From: Fragum whitleyi
Lineage: Eukaryota > Mollusca > Bivalvia > Cardiida > Cardiidae
Assembly (NCBI GenBank): GCA_948146395.1
Contig: OX411548.1
Span: 60,345,020 to 60,409,019, forward strand
DNA length: 64,000 nt
Direction of reading: 5' to 3'
The notes under the pieces: generated by a model
What the model was told of the DNA's origin: nothing
The model's database searches: none
The model's input: the letters and a program-made list of their open reading frames with translations, nothing else
Program-made: the position numbers and the translations under genes
Shown: positions 12,930-24,895 of the stretch, in pieces
Position numbering within the stretch: position 1 is the stretch's first letter
How the letters are laid out: each line of letters begins with the position of its first letter

Positions 12930-13510
12930 CACCTTTGCGCTCAATACAAGCTATTGTGACCGATCAATGTCCGTCGTCCGTATGTCCGTCCATCTGACTA
13001 TCCGTCCGTTAGTCCGTCTGTCCGTCCATCCGTTAACAATCACTACAAGATCTTCTCCTCTTAAATTACGGGGCAGAATTAAACCAAACTTTACAGATAT
13101 ACTTCAAAGATTTTGAATCGGGGTCAAATGGGGTCAAGAGGAAGCCAAAAGGTCAAATCTTATTTCTGCTCAAGAAGTCAAAATGTTTGCCCAATTATTC
13201 AAAATTTGCCAGAATGTATATCTTCATTGTTTCTAGGTCATGTCCAAATAAAGGCCTCGCTTGGTCAACCTGACAGTCACTTGGTCAAATCATAGGCAGA
13301 GCTTATATCTGCTCTAGAGTTCACAATTTTGGCTCAATCACTGTGTAATTATTCTGTATTATCTCAACAATTTTAAGAACATGATAAAAATTGACCATGA
13401 TCGGTAAAAAGGCAGGTCACTGGGTCAAACGATAGAAAATACATACTTTCTGCTTTAGAGGTCACAATTTGGCTAAATCATTGTCAATTGACTCTCTATG
13501 TCTTATAGAT
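12930..13510 (+). mobile_element. Tandem-repeat element with a GTCC-rich left part
   Basis: AAGCTCACC and AAGCTATTGTGACC precede a GTCCGTC-rich tract at 12967-13032. Degenerate monomers about 142 bp long follow, with the shared motif GAGTTCACAATTTTGGC near 13175, 13317 and 13459. The layout (microsatellite, then monomers) resembles the Pearl-like elements at 22.6 and 43.8 kb, but the sequence is different. I infer a second, older family of the same kind. The 3' end is not clear. The open frames here (about 104 and 60 codons) look accidental. Confidence 0.6.
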
Positions 13511-14646
13511 TTTGAATGTTTTCTAAAGAAACAAGTCTGACCAGAGACTTACAGATAAATACTGCAGTTTCATGTCGAGTGAGCGGTTTACAGCCATCTA
13601 AGTCCTCTTGCTATTTATTCTACATCATCGATCATGCCAACTTGCTTAGTATACGTAAAAAAAATGGACACGTCCCCGATTTAGAAAACACGGGAGACTA
13701 GCCCTGCGTTCAGGGTGATAAAACTTGCTCGAACGTTAGAAATGGTTTTCAGTATGCATGCAGGCGTTCGTTGTTGTAAGTTCCATATCCAATCGGGAAC
13801 CCTCGGCGATTCTACCGAAAAGACCTTTCGAATAATACGGCGCAACAATGAAAGCGCGTCATTTCGCACGAAGTTTATAAGACGTCGCAAAGATCAACGA
13901 TCCTGTTAAGGATGACGTTGCATAAAACAAAACAAAGAAAAAGTACAAAAGGGCATATTATGATTTCAAAACTAAACGTACTGTTTTGTTATCAAATTAT
14001 GAAATGTAAAAAAGATCTTCACAAACGATAGGAAAGAAATGACGAAATGCAACTTTCTTCAGGCCTATCTTACAAATAAACGAAGTACCACCAGACGCCG
14101 AATTACCTTAAAATGACCAAAAAATATTACACTTACGGCCGAGGTACTTTACAATTTACGGAAAGAGTCCATGTGATGTTCCGAAAGGTACCCTTTTTTA
14201 AGGTATCGCGTCGTCTGCATCTTGTATGTAGGGCATACTCATCACAATTTCCCGTAATGTTTCATTTCTTTATAGTACAGTATGGAATATTTGCTATCCT
14301 AGAGAATCCCTATCTCTCAAGAAACAAGCGTTACCTGTGAAAAATTGCAGTGATTATCCGCGCCTGTCGGTTTTAAGATAATCTTAATTAATTGGTTCCA
14401 AGGATTAGGATAACAAAAGCGAGACTTTATATAATGTTTCTATCAAAAAGTCTGCTGATAGGGCTGATCGTAAAACAAGATCTGTTAAACTACGCGCTGT
14501 AACATCAATAGCAAATTTACATGGGAAAATTTCGACAGTTAATCGGATAAATCATTGAGAAAGCCGATAGAAATTTCCGCTGTCTTGACAAAAATAAACG
14601 AATCTTGAGTTTTGGAACAGTTACTAAACAAACCAAATTTAAAAAT

Positions 14647-14884
14647 GAGCCTGTGCGTGACATTTCTTACAATTTGAAATTTTGGTTAAATGCAAACATT
14701 AAGTAGCGTAGAAAGCCACATGCTGTAAATATTAAGTTACCCGATGGTCTACAGATTCTTTGAGACCATATCTATCTACTTAATGCGCAGTGAAGACTCT
14801 GGACAGACTGTGCGTTAGCACAGACTGGTCAGGGTCTTTGCTTTGCGCATATATGAAATTATTGGAAATCTCACACACAGGCTC
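14647..14884. mobile_element. TIR MITE, GAGCCTGTGCGTGACA family, copy 1
   Basis: GAGCCTGTGCGTGACATT opens the element and CTCACACACAGGCTC closes it in inverse orientation, 238 bp in all. An internal hairpin, CAGACTGTGCGTTAGCACAG, lies near 14805-14825. Two more copies are at 31088-31325 and 36254-36493. There is no coding capacity. Confidence 0.85.
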
Positions 14885-14929
14885 AAATGTAAATAATGCG
14901 TATAACTTTCTCAATCAATATTCGTCTGC

Positions 14930-15500
14930 AGAGTTTAGATTGCTAGCGATCACTGATGACCTTATTTTAACTTTATCGCTAAAAGAAAACCGATGGACAT
15001 AATATTGTATGGCTAGCGACCACTGGTGACATAATTCTTATTTCATTGTAAAAAGTATACCCGTTTGAGGACTCTAAATTGCTAACAATTACCAATGACC
15101 TACTTTTCACCCGAATCAGATTAACGGTTGGAGAAGCTTAGGTTGCTAGTGAACTTTCATGACCTATTATTGACTTAATTGCAATAGATGTAACCCTTTG
15201 AGAAGCTAAGGTTGCTAGGAATTGTTGATAACCTGATATTGACTTAATCGGCATAAAATGTAACTTTTCAGGAACTTGCGACCACCGGTGGCATACTTTT
15301 GACTAATCGCAAAAAGTTTTACCGTTTGTAGACCTTAGATTGCTAGCGTCTACTGATGACCTACTTCAAATTTATCTACAAAATAGCGTGAACGATCACT
15401 GAAGACCTACACTTATTTTGATTTTGGTAAGTTTTAACCGTTCGTGAAGCTTAGATTGCTAGCGACCATTGATGGAATTGATGGCATACTTTTAAACATG
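14930..15500 (+). repeat. Degenerate satellite with a TTAGATTGCTAGCGACC motif
   Basis: The motif TTAGATTGCTAGCG followed by ACTGATGACC recurs with decay at about 14937, 15009, 15074, 15140, 15204, 15280, 15338 and 15450. Spacing is mostly 60-80 bp, longer for the last step. Each monomer also tends to carry a CGCAAAAAGTTTTACCGTT-like part. An open frame of about 70 codons at its left edge is incidental. Divergence between monomers suggests an old, inactive array. Confidence 0.75.
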
Positions 15501-16361
15501 TAACCATGGATTTTGTAGCGACTTTTTATGGTCTACTTTTTTAATTAATCAAAACTTATCGTCGTTGGGATGACAGAAACAAGATGACGTCGTATACATT
15601 TTAAGTTTATACTTTTTCTTTTTAGTTCGATTGCGACGAAAGCTTAAGCTTATAGAGTCACTTTCGAACACTCATTCCATATATTATCACCTCCCTGAGA
15701 GAGAAGCTGATTTGTCTATGATGTCATAAATGTACAACATACATTTTTATTTAGGTTTTGTTTGGTTTTTTATATCTTTTTCATGCGATTGAACCTTTTA
15801 CGCGCCTCGGTCGTTTCTTCTTACAGCAGAATTCCAGATCCCATTTAGATGTAAGACATATGCATTCGACTTGTGTTAATTGTACGTTTGTCTGTCACAT
15901 TTCCGACATTCCATAACCTAACCGCGTTTAATTTCTTTGACTTTTTCGACTTTTCTTCTCAAACCAGCCGAAACAGATGGTAAGTCAGGAAGAAAATGCC
16001 TGCTTAAATAATTAAATAAGTTATGTAATACGTCGCCGGATGCTATATTTCAAAAATGTTTTATTTTTGGAAGAGAAAGCAGTTCATCAATTCGTCTAGG
16101 CACGTTCTGGTAAAAAATTGTGCTATACCTAATTTTACCTTTATGTCTAATACTAGCTTAGAATATTGTTTGGTTTTACAGCAGGGTTGTTGTATCATTG
16201 ATTTTTCTCTAATTTACAGATTGACATTAAAATTGAAAGAAATGGGTATCCCAGAAAACTGTATAATAGAAACATTTAAGGAACGCGTGGATGTACAAAC
16301 GATACAGGCACATCCGTATCATTTACGCTTAAACGTCAATAAGCGTCAACAAACGTGCACT

Positions 16362-17662
16362 TTAAGGTAACTGCGGACAGATAAAATGGTCGAATTCTCG
16401 ACTTTCTCAAAATCTCACAATAATTGCGGAGATTTAAAATTGAAATACGGGTATTAGCTAACACACAATGAAAAGGGCCTGAAGCTCGTCCATTTGACGT
16501 CGTGACGTCATTAAGGGGCCAACCCCTTTTCGACCCGCCAAAATCATTATTTGCAAATATTTTCTGAATCAATCCGCCGATTTTTACGAAAAAAGTTTCA
16601 TTAAGAAAGTCCAAGAACGCCCGAGCTAGTCGTTAAATTTCCGTGCACATTTGAATAGAAGAATAGGCCCGAAACGCTATCTATTTCGTGATTTTTTAGA
16701 TTTGATGTTCCTTTTTTTACTTCATTTTTTGTAATTAAATAGAAATTTCTCAAAATTTTGCCCGGTGACCTATGCTGATTTTTGTTTATTTTGTAGCGAA
16801 AAGAATATGCTTTGCATAAATCAAATAAAAATGATATGTCTTCGGGTTAGATTTTTTATTAAATTCGATTTTCCGAAGTTGTCGCAACATTTTTCGACGA
16901 ATTTGACGTCGCACCGAAACCATCAGTACTATGCTTATTCGGCGCCAATCTTCGTGTAATAAAACTTTTTGAAATATTTAAAATTAAGGTTTATTGTAAA
17001 AAGTAGGATTCATAAGTATCAAATCTGAATGTGAATTTAAGAAATTCAAAAATTCACCTAATTTTTCATCCATTTAAATAGACAGCTTTTGTGAACATTT
17101 GATGCGACATTGAAATATCCTTTGATATGCGATATCTTCGCGGAATCGAATTATACAAAAAATCTTACCCGAAGACACATGGTTTTTATTTCAAATATCT
17201 TCAGCGGAATGGTTTGGCAGCAATATTTCTAAAATTCAGCATAGGTCACCGGGTAAATTTTCGAGAAAAAAGGCATTTTTTTCAGTAACACTACTCGAAA
17301 ACAGCATCGCAGAAGGAATTATTATTTAATACGTTAAAGTTTGTTGTATTTCTTACACTTATATCTTCATATCAATAAAAACATAACATCGGGCGTCCAA
17401 TTACGAAGCAAATGGCGTTTTCGGGATAAAATTCGGTTTATTATTTCCGAAAATAATGGACAATTACTGATTTTGGTCCCTAAAAAGGGGGTCGGCCCCT
17501 TGATGACGTCATGACGTCAACTCTACGTCATGAAATTCCATTTTATACCCGAAATATGAAAGCGGGTACTTCAAAGTACAGTTTTATCGCATTAGGCATG
17601 ATTTGCAAACAATTTAAAATTTGGACCTAAAATGGCCCTCTATGTGTCCGCAGTAACCTTAA
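16362..17662. mobile_element. 1.3-kb fold-back element flanked by TTAA
   Basis: The ends are TTAAGGTAACTGCGGACA and TGTCCGCAGTAACCTTAA, so both flanks carry TTAA. The arms remain complementary far inward: TTGACGTCGTGACGTCATTA at about 16496 pairs with a mirror copy at about 17500, and GGGGCCAACCCC pairs with GGGTCGGCCCC. Nearer the centre, GCCCGGTGACCTATGCTG at 16760 pairs with CAGCATAGGTCACCGGG at about 17237. The arms are about 600 bp but diverged. No transposase is visible. TTAA flanks suggest piggyBac-type mobilisation, which is an inference. Confidence 0.85.
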
Positions 17663-19554
17663 ATAGATAGACGTGCTCGCATACTTTAAAAAAAAGCGAA
17701 CACGTCCTTAATTTGGGTGTCCACAGCCTTTTTATTGATATGCATGATTGTGTATAGGTGTATTTTCAAAACTGAGCTTGAGAATATATAAATCAATATA
17801 TATTTCACGGCTCACCGCACAAAATCAACCAACATATTTGCATGAATGTCGTTTTATTCATACGCGCGCGTTTACGTATTGGTGTACAAATTGTAGTGGC
17901 ATTTACACAAAACCGGTACAATGTCGTCTTAGGTTAATAGTATTCATTAAAGTAACTGTCTTTAACCAAGATTTTAAAAGCCCTTTTCCTCCCGATCCTA
18001 AATCGAGCGTTCTAACAAAACAAAAGAAACGATATTTCTTACATAACCCCCGACCCCTTGTCTTATTTGTCGAACAAACATCAGAGATATCCTGTTATAA
18101 TATGACCTACGTCTCTGGAGTGAAATAGCCCCATTGTATATTTTTTATATTATACGGTTGTTATTACACTAGTGGAATAACTATGCAAATGAGCTCAGAG
18201 CGAATAGCAACGTTATATTTTTTGTTGTGAAAATGACGTCATAATGCAATTTGATGACATCAATTCGCAAACAGCGTTACATGTTTCGCGGAAAAAACTT
18301 GAATCTGTAAGTTTCTTGAATTTCCTCGATTAATCACAAAAATAAATTTAAGAATAAATTATTCTATGTAACATGTATATGTCTGTAAAAGAATCTGTTA
18401 CTTGATTTTGTTTGAGAAAAGCCGATCTTAACCTAGGCTGGATAACATTTGTTGTTAGGCTCGCTAAGGCTTGCTTAAAAACATTCATATTCTAGACTCA
18501 GTTACGATCTGCTAGTCTCAAACAAACTCACACGGCAAATCCTATATAAATGCGATGACCTAGATACAACTTTGCATTGATAATTTAAAGATCAGATTGG
18601 TATTTAGTTTGTCTATCGATTAGAGACAGTGTGTCTGGTCAGACTACATGCTTACCACCCTCCCTGGGTCATGATTTCATTGGTCCGCCCTTAGAATTTT
18701 AAGCGTGCGGTATTTTTTTTTCTGTAAATGGATACGTAGCAGAATTGTCGTATTAAATCTATACATACTATCTCCATAAATTAGAATTTAATAGGAACTT
18801 TATTATATGATATGGTAGCGTTTTTTGGTTGGAATATGGAGACATGTATACTTTATAATGTTAAGTTCGTACGCTCATGTCCACAACTGATGAAAAGAAA
18901 GTTAATAACGATCAAAGTTAGTAACTAGCGGATATCCAATACACCGTCATTGCAGATGGGTCAATAAGCAACTGTATTCTTTGAATAAAAAAAGGGAGTC
19001 CAGCCATCGAAATACTTGGTACTTGGTTGTGACGTAGAATAGTAATTCAGCAAAAGTGTCTGGTCACAAGTTCTCACAACTTAAATTTGTCCATTCTCTT
19101 AAGGCCATTGGGTGATTTCTGAACAGAACAGAATAGATCAGTCTACAAAGCAGTGCTTATGATAAGAAATAAACAATGAAAGTAACAAGTGGTAGAGTCT
19201 GTGATTTCTAATGTACTTAATTCACAAAGAATATACTAAGTAGTTGTGTTAAGATAACTAGCTACATTAAGAAGTGTTCTTAAAAAGCATTATCTGTGAT
19301 ATATTATGCAAGATTTTCCATAGCATTGGACGTGTATTCCTGACAGAACGAAGCAAAATTCATTTTTAGAATTTTCAGAACTGTATGGAAGAATTGGATC
19401 AAAGTTCACTAGATCAAAGAAAGGAACACGAGCAGAAACAAAGATTCGCTGCATTTAGCAGCTTGATTGGTTTAGTGCAGCCTAATTATTGGGGAAGAAA
19501 GATTGCACATCCTATCTGATGTAGCAGATTGTTTTATTACAATTTTACTGTTGT
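17663..19554. other. Gene-free stretch, no structure recognised
   Basis: The largest open frame (17748-18128, 126 codons, plus strand) has no recognisable domain. I see no long inverted repeat, microsatellite or transposon end here. Confidence 0.45.
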
Positions 19555-19608
19555 ACCTAATAAATATTTGCGTAAAGGAACCATATTGGACGTGCGGAAA
19601 TCAACGAT

Positions 19609-19636
19609 CCTGGTCGTATTGTACAATACGACCAGG
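19609..19636. repeat. Perfect palindrome CCTGGTCGTATTG / CAATACGACCAGG
   Basis: Two perfect arms surround a TA centre. Weaker pairing extends outward (ACCTAATA near 19555 against TATTAGGT near 19650), so it may be the core of a small TIR element of about 105 bp. It explains the pair of overlapping open frames on opposite strands here. Confidence 0.8.
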
Positions 19637-19795
19637 GTCGACTGTTTTGTATTAGGTAAAAACTCTAAATCTAGAATAATTAATCTACCTTCGATACATC
19701 TATATCCGAAATCTGACAACTTATTGTACCCTTATTTTAAATGAAATGATTATTATAGTGAGCGTCCTTATTTTGTGTGAATGTTTATACTGGAA

Positions 19796-20026
19796 TCTGG
19801 ACCCGAGATTATAAAACTTTTCTCATTCTCAATTTTCTCAAGCTTAGATTACTTGTATGGAAATAAAAGATAATATTAATAAGTTGTTATTTATAACAAC
19901 TTATTAATATTGTCATATTTTCCATGCATTATTATCACAACACAATAAAAGTGTTAATCTCATGTTGAAATTTGGGAGAATTTTAATTTGAGAATGAGAA
20001 GAGGTTTATATCCTCGGACCCTGATA
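19796..20026. mobile_element. Long inverted repeat with GGACCCGAG termini
   Basis: GGACCCGAGATTATAAAAC at about 19798 pairs with GTTTATATCCTCGGACCC ending at 20021. TTCTCATTCTCAA pairs with TTGAGAATGAGAA. The centre is an extended AT palindrome (AATAAGTTGTTA facing TAACAACTTATT). The length is about 230 bp without coding capacity; it is a probable MITE, single copy in this window. Confidence 0.8.
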
Positions 20027-21564
20027 AAAGCTTTGAATGTAAACAAAAATGCCTAGTAATATTAAAGAAACTGTATTCTATTTTATAATGCGATCTTAAT
20101 TTATATGCTTTTATTGATGTTCTTAGACAATGTATTACTTTTTTAGATATCTTTTTAAAAAGCATTTTTAAAAAACATTTTTAAAAAGTAATAATAAATG
20201 TTATAATAAACGTTTTTAAATATTTAAAAAGTATTTTTAGTATTTTAGGTAAGCAATGAAAAATGCGGAAAACCATTTGATTGTTACTGCTCTCAAAGAC
20301 AATAATTGTAGATACACACAAAAATCATTGACAAGCACTATTTTTACCGACCTACTTAATGAATTATTACCATTATAGAAACAGGTGGCTTTTTGCCTTT
20401 TCTTAACAGTTAAGTACGATACATAAATGAATGATTTGTACGATAGAACGAATGATCTCTGTATGTAAGTGAAACGATTCTTTCTTTTTTTTCTATTTTT
20501 ATCGTCATGGGAGTTAGGAATAAGTCAAAAATAGGGACATTCTCAGAACTCGTAAGATAAAAATTAACCACTCATCCTGCATATCTCATGTTTTATCAGT
20601 TTTTAGTTGAAAATGATTGGCCTGCTTTGAGGTGTTACATTACCAGATAACGTTTATTATATTGCTATGTCAGACATTTCAATTGAGCATTTTTTGCATC
20701 CGGTAGGAATTTTGTTAGCAAGGACTCGAATGCTATGACGAAATGGACATGGTCGGGTGACAATATTTCAAAAATGATTCAAAAAGATAACCAGTAACCA
20801 TTTGACAGTTTGCTACTGTCTTTTTTCAAAATGGATTGGTCAATCAAATTATTTAAATCATTCGGAAGTGAAATTTTATCTCCTTCATTTTTCGCAATTT
20901 TTGTCAAATATTTTTGTGGGTAAAACACTTAAAACGTAGTCAATTGAGCTTATTATAGTTGTAGGAACGATGGCCTGTATTTTTTGTTGTTGTTTGTTTT
21001 TGTGTTGTTGTTTTTCTCATATCTGAGTCGATCCGCCATTTCGGAGGTCAAAGGAACACATCCAGCGATTGGTTAATTACCGAAGAAATAGCTGGGTTTT
21101 TACCGAATTCGAAGCTGTTATAGAATATAGTTCAACATTGATGATGCTAAATATTTCGACATTTGTTACCCGTTTTGCAAATACAGGCCATATCTGAAGT
21201 GCAAAAAGTATCGATCTTGATCATACAGCGCGGAAATGCGCATGGCTAATCAGGGCAGAAATTTTTCGATTTTGAGACATTTTCAGAATCTGGAATGATA
21301 ATTCTTTCTTTAATGCTTTTCGGTGGTTTATCGAGAAATAACGGTAGATTATCACTTGATAAACTCACCGCAAAAGCAGTGAAATTATCAAAAACTTATA
21401 CCCTGCTTTTGTGTATTTCATCCTACCTGACGTCATCTATGCGGGGCGAAATAAGTGACGTCACAATAGACGTTGCATAGCAATCACGCGCAAAATGACC
21501 TGCTTTACGAAAATATGTCCTAGAAAATTCACATTTTGTCTTATTTTTGCGTTAAAGAAATAGA

Positions 21565-21724
21565 ATAATCGTTTGTTTTTCGAGTAAGATCGATTAATAT
21601 TTCATTTCGTGAAAAACAAAAGCTATATTTTCACTCACTCGTGGCTGTGCCACTCGTGAAAATATAGCTTTTGTTGTTCACTCAATGAAATATAAATCGA
21701 TCTTACACTTAAACAAACGATTAT
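21565..21724. mobile_element. Long hairpin with a CTCGTGGCTGTGCCACTCG loop
   Basis: ATAATCGTTTGTTT pairs with AAACAAACGATTAT at the outer ends, and AAAGCTATATTTTCAC pairs with GTGAAAATATAGCTTT near the centre. The tip is itself a small palindrome built on CTCGTGGC-TG-TGCCACTCG. The total is 160 bp. It fits a MITE; one copy in the window. Confidence 0.85.
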
Positions 21725-21906
21725 CCTCTATATCTTCTTATATATTAACTTTTCGAAATGCGCACCACCCTTCATAGTTGACCTCTTTAAGATTAAAACC
21801 GTTTTAAAATGTGCTTTTTTATTGAATTCCTTGATAGTTCCTTTTCGTGTGAGGGTTCACATTCATAAGTGCTTTGGATAAATAGTTATGTCATGGTGTT
21901 TTTTGG

Positions 21907-22061
21907 GTAGTGGACCAGTAATAGGTTCCAAATGTTTTGGAAGTAATGAACTTTAACAGTGTTATCCGAGGTTTCCTAATGATTTTCATTAGGAAACCTC
22001 GGTCAACATTGTGAAAGATCATGAGTTCCGAGATGTTGCGGTACTATTACGGGTTCACTAC
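21907..22061. mobile_element. Palindromic MITE, GTAGTGGACCCG family, second complete copy
   Basis: This has the same architecture and centre (CCTAATGATTTTCATTAGG) as 12373-12528. The left end reads GTAGTGGACCAGTAATAG and the right end CTATTACGGGTTCACTAC, so each terminus has one change from the first copy. Confidence 0.9.
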
Positions 22062-22344
22062 TTTTAATACAATAAACGTTTTGGTGTTATTATAATAAAA
22101 TGAATTCCATCTGTTTAATTATATTTCATATAAATCATTGAATTAACGAGACAGCGACGCATCTAATGTTGAATTATAAAGTAATTTTCACGGTGCAGTT
22201 TTTGAAAATTTAGTAATTTATTTGAATATAAGATAAGATAAAGAGTTATTTCAAATACATAACACATGCTTCGATGCGCTGTAGCATTTTAACTGTAAAC
22301 AAACAAATCAAATTGTGCATCAACGAATGTACACAATTAACAAC

Positions 22345-22425
22345 AATTCTTTGATTTGTTTTGTTTTTAATTTCTTTTGTTTTGTTTTTTATTTCTTTTG
22401 TTTTGTTGTATTTCTTTTTCTTTTA
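22345..22425 (+). repeat. TTTTG/TTTCTTTTG low-complexity tract
   Basis: A T-rich tract with repeated TTTCTTTTGTTTTG units. It is not coding and has no other signal. Confidence 0.7.
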
Positions 22426-22560
22426 TCTTATCACTTTCTTTTGAACAGTTGACACCATTTCATTCATGGATAAATGCTGAAAATATTTCCAATTCTGCGC
22501 TTATTTCAAAGAAGCACAGAATGCAATTCAAATGTTAGTTACTTTTGTCAAGACCTTTTT

Positions 22561-23933
22561 TAGCTCCACTGGCTGAAAGCCACTGGGGCTATTGTCATGG
22601 CGTTGTGTCCGTCGTGCGTCCGTCCGTCCGTCCGTCCGTCCGTGCGTGCGTCCGGTCGTAAACTTTTCTTTAAAAATCTTCTCCTCAGAAACTACTGGAT
22701 GGATTTCAACCAAACTTCACAGGAATGATCCTTGGGTTACCCTCTTTCAAAGTTGTTCAAGAAATTTTGATCCAATGAAAAACATGGATTTAATGGGCGT
22801 GGCTAATTTCCAAATATGGTAAAAAGTGAGTTTTCTCAGATTCTAATCAATGGATACCAATTAAATTTTACATGAATGATCCCTGAGTGACCCTTTATCA
22901 GTCTACAAAAAATTATTGTGATCGGATGGAAAATATGCATTTTATGGGCAGAGGTCATTTCTCTATATGTAATATAGTGGATACTTTGAAAATCATTTTC
23001 TCAGAATCTAACTGATGGATATCAACCAAATTTTACATGAATGATCCTTTGGTGACTCTTGGTCAGTCTACAAAAGATTATTGTGAATGGATCAAAAATA
23101 TGCATTTTATGGGCGGAGGTCATTTCTCTATATGTTATTTAGTGGAAACTTTGAAAATCATTTTCTCAGAATGTAAGTGATGGATATCAACCAAATTTCA
23201 CTGGAATGATCCTTGAGTGACCCTTTATCAGTGTACTAAAAATTATTGTGATTGGATGAAAAATATGCATTTAATGGGCGGAGGTCATTTCTCTATATGT
23301 TATATAGTGGAAACTTTGAAAATCATTTTCTCAGAATGTAACTGATGGATATCAATCAAATTTCACTGGAATGATCCTTGAGTGACCCTTTATCAGTGTA
23401 CTAAAACTTATTTTGATTGGATGAAAAATATGCATTTTATGGGCAGAGGTCATTTCTCTATATGTTATATAGTGGAAAATTTGAAAATCATTTTCTCAAA
23501 ATCTGATTTTTGGATATCAACTTAATTTCACTGGATTGATCCTTGAGTGACCTTTTATCAGTGTACCAAAAAAATATTTTGATTGGATGAAAAAATTACA
23601 TTTTATGGGTGAAGGTCAATTCTCAGTATGTTAAATAGTGGAAACTATGAAAAACATTTTCTCAGAATGTAAGTGATGGATATCAATCAAACATTTTTGG
23701 TGTGATCTCTGGGTGACCCATTATCATGCAGCCAAAAATTATTTTGAATTGTTGAAAAATATGTCTTTTAATAGCAGAGGTCATTTCTGTTTCTGTTATA
23801 TAGTTGAAACTTTGAAAATCATTTTCAACATCAGTAGAACCCCAAATATCTAAAAAATCTAGTCAAAACATTTATTTGCTTTTACAAGAATTTCAAGCTT
23901 GTGGAGCGACTCAAGCCATTCATGGCTTTCTAG
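22561..23933 (+). mobile_element. Pearl-like (Helitron-associated) element, long form
   Basis: The element starts at TAGCTCCACTGGCTGAAAG, then has a (GTCC)n tract at 22610-22650, a unique left part, and six clear tandem monomers. GAGGTCATTT recurs at 22951, 23116, 23281, 23446, 23611 and 23777, a period of 165-166 bp. It ends with a hairpin, AAGCCATTCATGGCTT, and CTAG. The shorter inverted copy at 43774-44480 defines both ends. Microsatellite plus 160-170-bp monomers is the layout of Pearl elements described in bivalves and later grouped with Helitron-like elements. No helicase is present. T flanks both ends. Confidence 0.88.
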
Positions 23934-24789
23934 TTAAGTATTCGTTTGCCAAGAGTCTGAATTCAACGGGTTCTTCCTTTCTTTTCTTTTTTATGGTGGT
24001 ATTGTGTTTTGTTTGTTCCTTTTGTTCGTTTCAAATATTAACACAATCATCATTTGAGTAAGTATATAACGTCCATCTAAGGGGAACAAGAGCGATAAGA
24101 TAACGTCAGAAAGGTCTTTGTGGCTCAACGCCATTATTATGTGTCGATCAGTAATACGTGTAATCCCTTTAAGATCATTCTGGCAGATATTTCTATTAGC
24201 CATAAAGCTCCTTCTTTTTTTCCATCAATATTTAACGTTATTGTCCGCGTGAAAAATATGTTATCATGTACATTATAAAAAAAAATACAACGCAAGGACA
24301 TGCGATTGTTTCATGCTTTGGGTTTTTTTCTAATATGCTACTCTTAAAGCCTAACAAAATATAATCATAATCATAACGACACAATCAGCTAATGAAACAA
24401 TCTCCTGAGACGCCATGTTACAAGGATGATTTCGGAGCAAAATGATATCATTCAAGTTTATCAGTATGAGTAGAATTTTTTAATGAGCATCGTTTAGATT
24501 ATTTACTGATATGACGAATTGTGTAGCAGATATAATTTAAATTTTTAAGCACCCTGGTTTTTCATTATTTCAACTATTACCACATCGTCTTATCCATTCA
24601 GGCATGACATCATCGTTACTTATATGAAACGTCATCTTTTAAAGAATTAGCCAGGCGTTTTCTTGCCATGGTGAATGACGGGAAAATAATGTCACCCGAG
24701 CCGAAATACATGTATATTACAATAAATTTTTGCGTCGGTCATATGGCCTCTGCTAGGACTCCGGCGATGAAAAAAACGAAAAGCATTCA

Positions 24790-24895
24790 CTTTAAGAAAA
24801 GACATGTATGGACCATTCCTTCATTGGTCGACCTAAACCTCCTAACTACAGCTTTGATAAAGCTGTAGTTACGAGGTATTGGTCGTCCAAACGGC
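24790..24895. repeat. CGTAACTACAGC hairpin family, copy at 24.8 kb
   Basis: AAACCTCCTAACTACAGCTT pairs with AAGCTGTAGTTACGAGGT around a GATA-type loop. Pairing continues outward through TTGGTCGACC and GGTCGTCCAA. It belongs to the CCTCG/CGAGG subgroup with the copy at 29962-30041. Confidence 0.88.

Noticed and set aside
17748..18128. 126-codon plus-strand frame as a gene
   Set aside because: No domain is recognised, no splice context is clear, and a frame of this length is expected by chance in 64 kb.
22790..23830. Regular 165-bp repeats as a possible CRISPR-like or protein-repeat array
   Set aside because: The repeats are contiguous with no unique spacers, and the frames are broken. Ends and the second copy show a mobile element.
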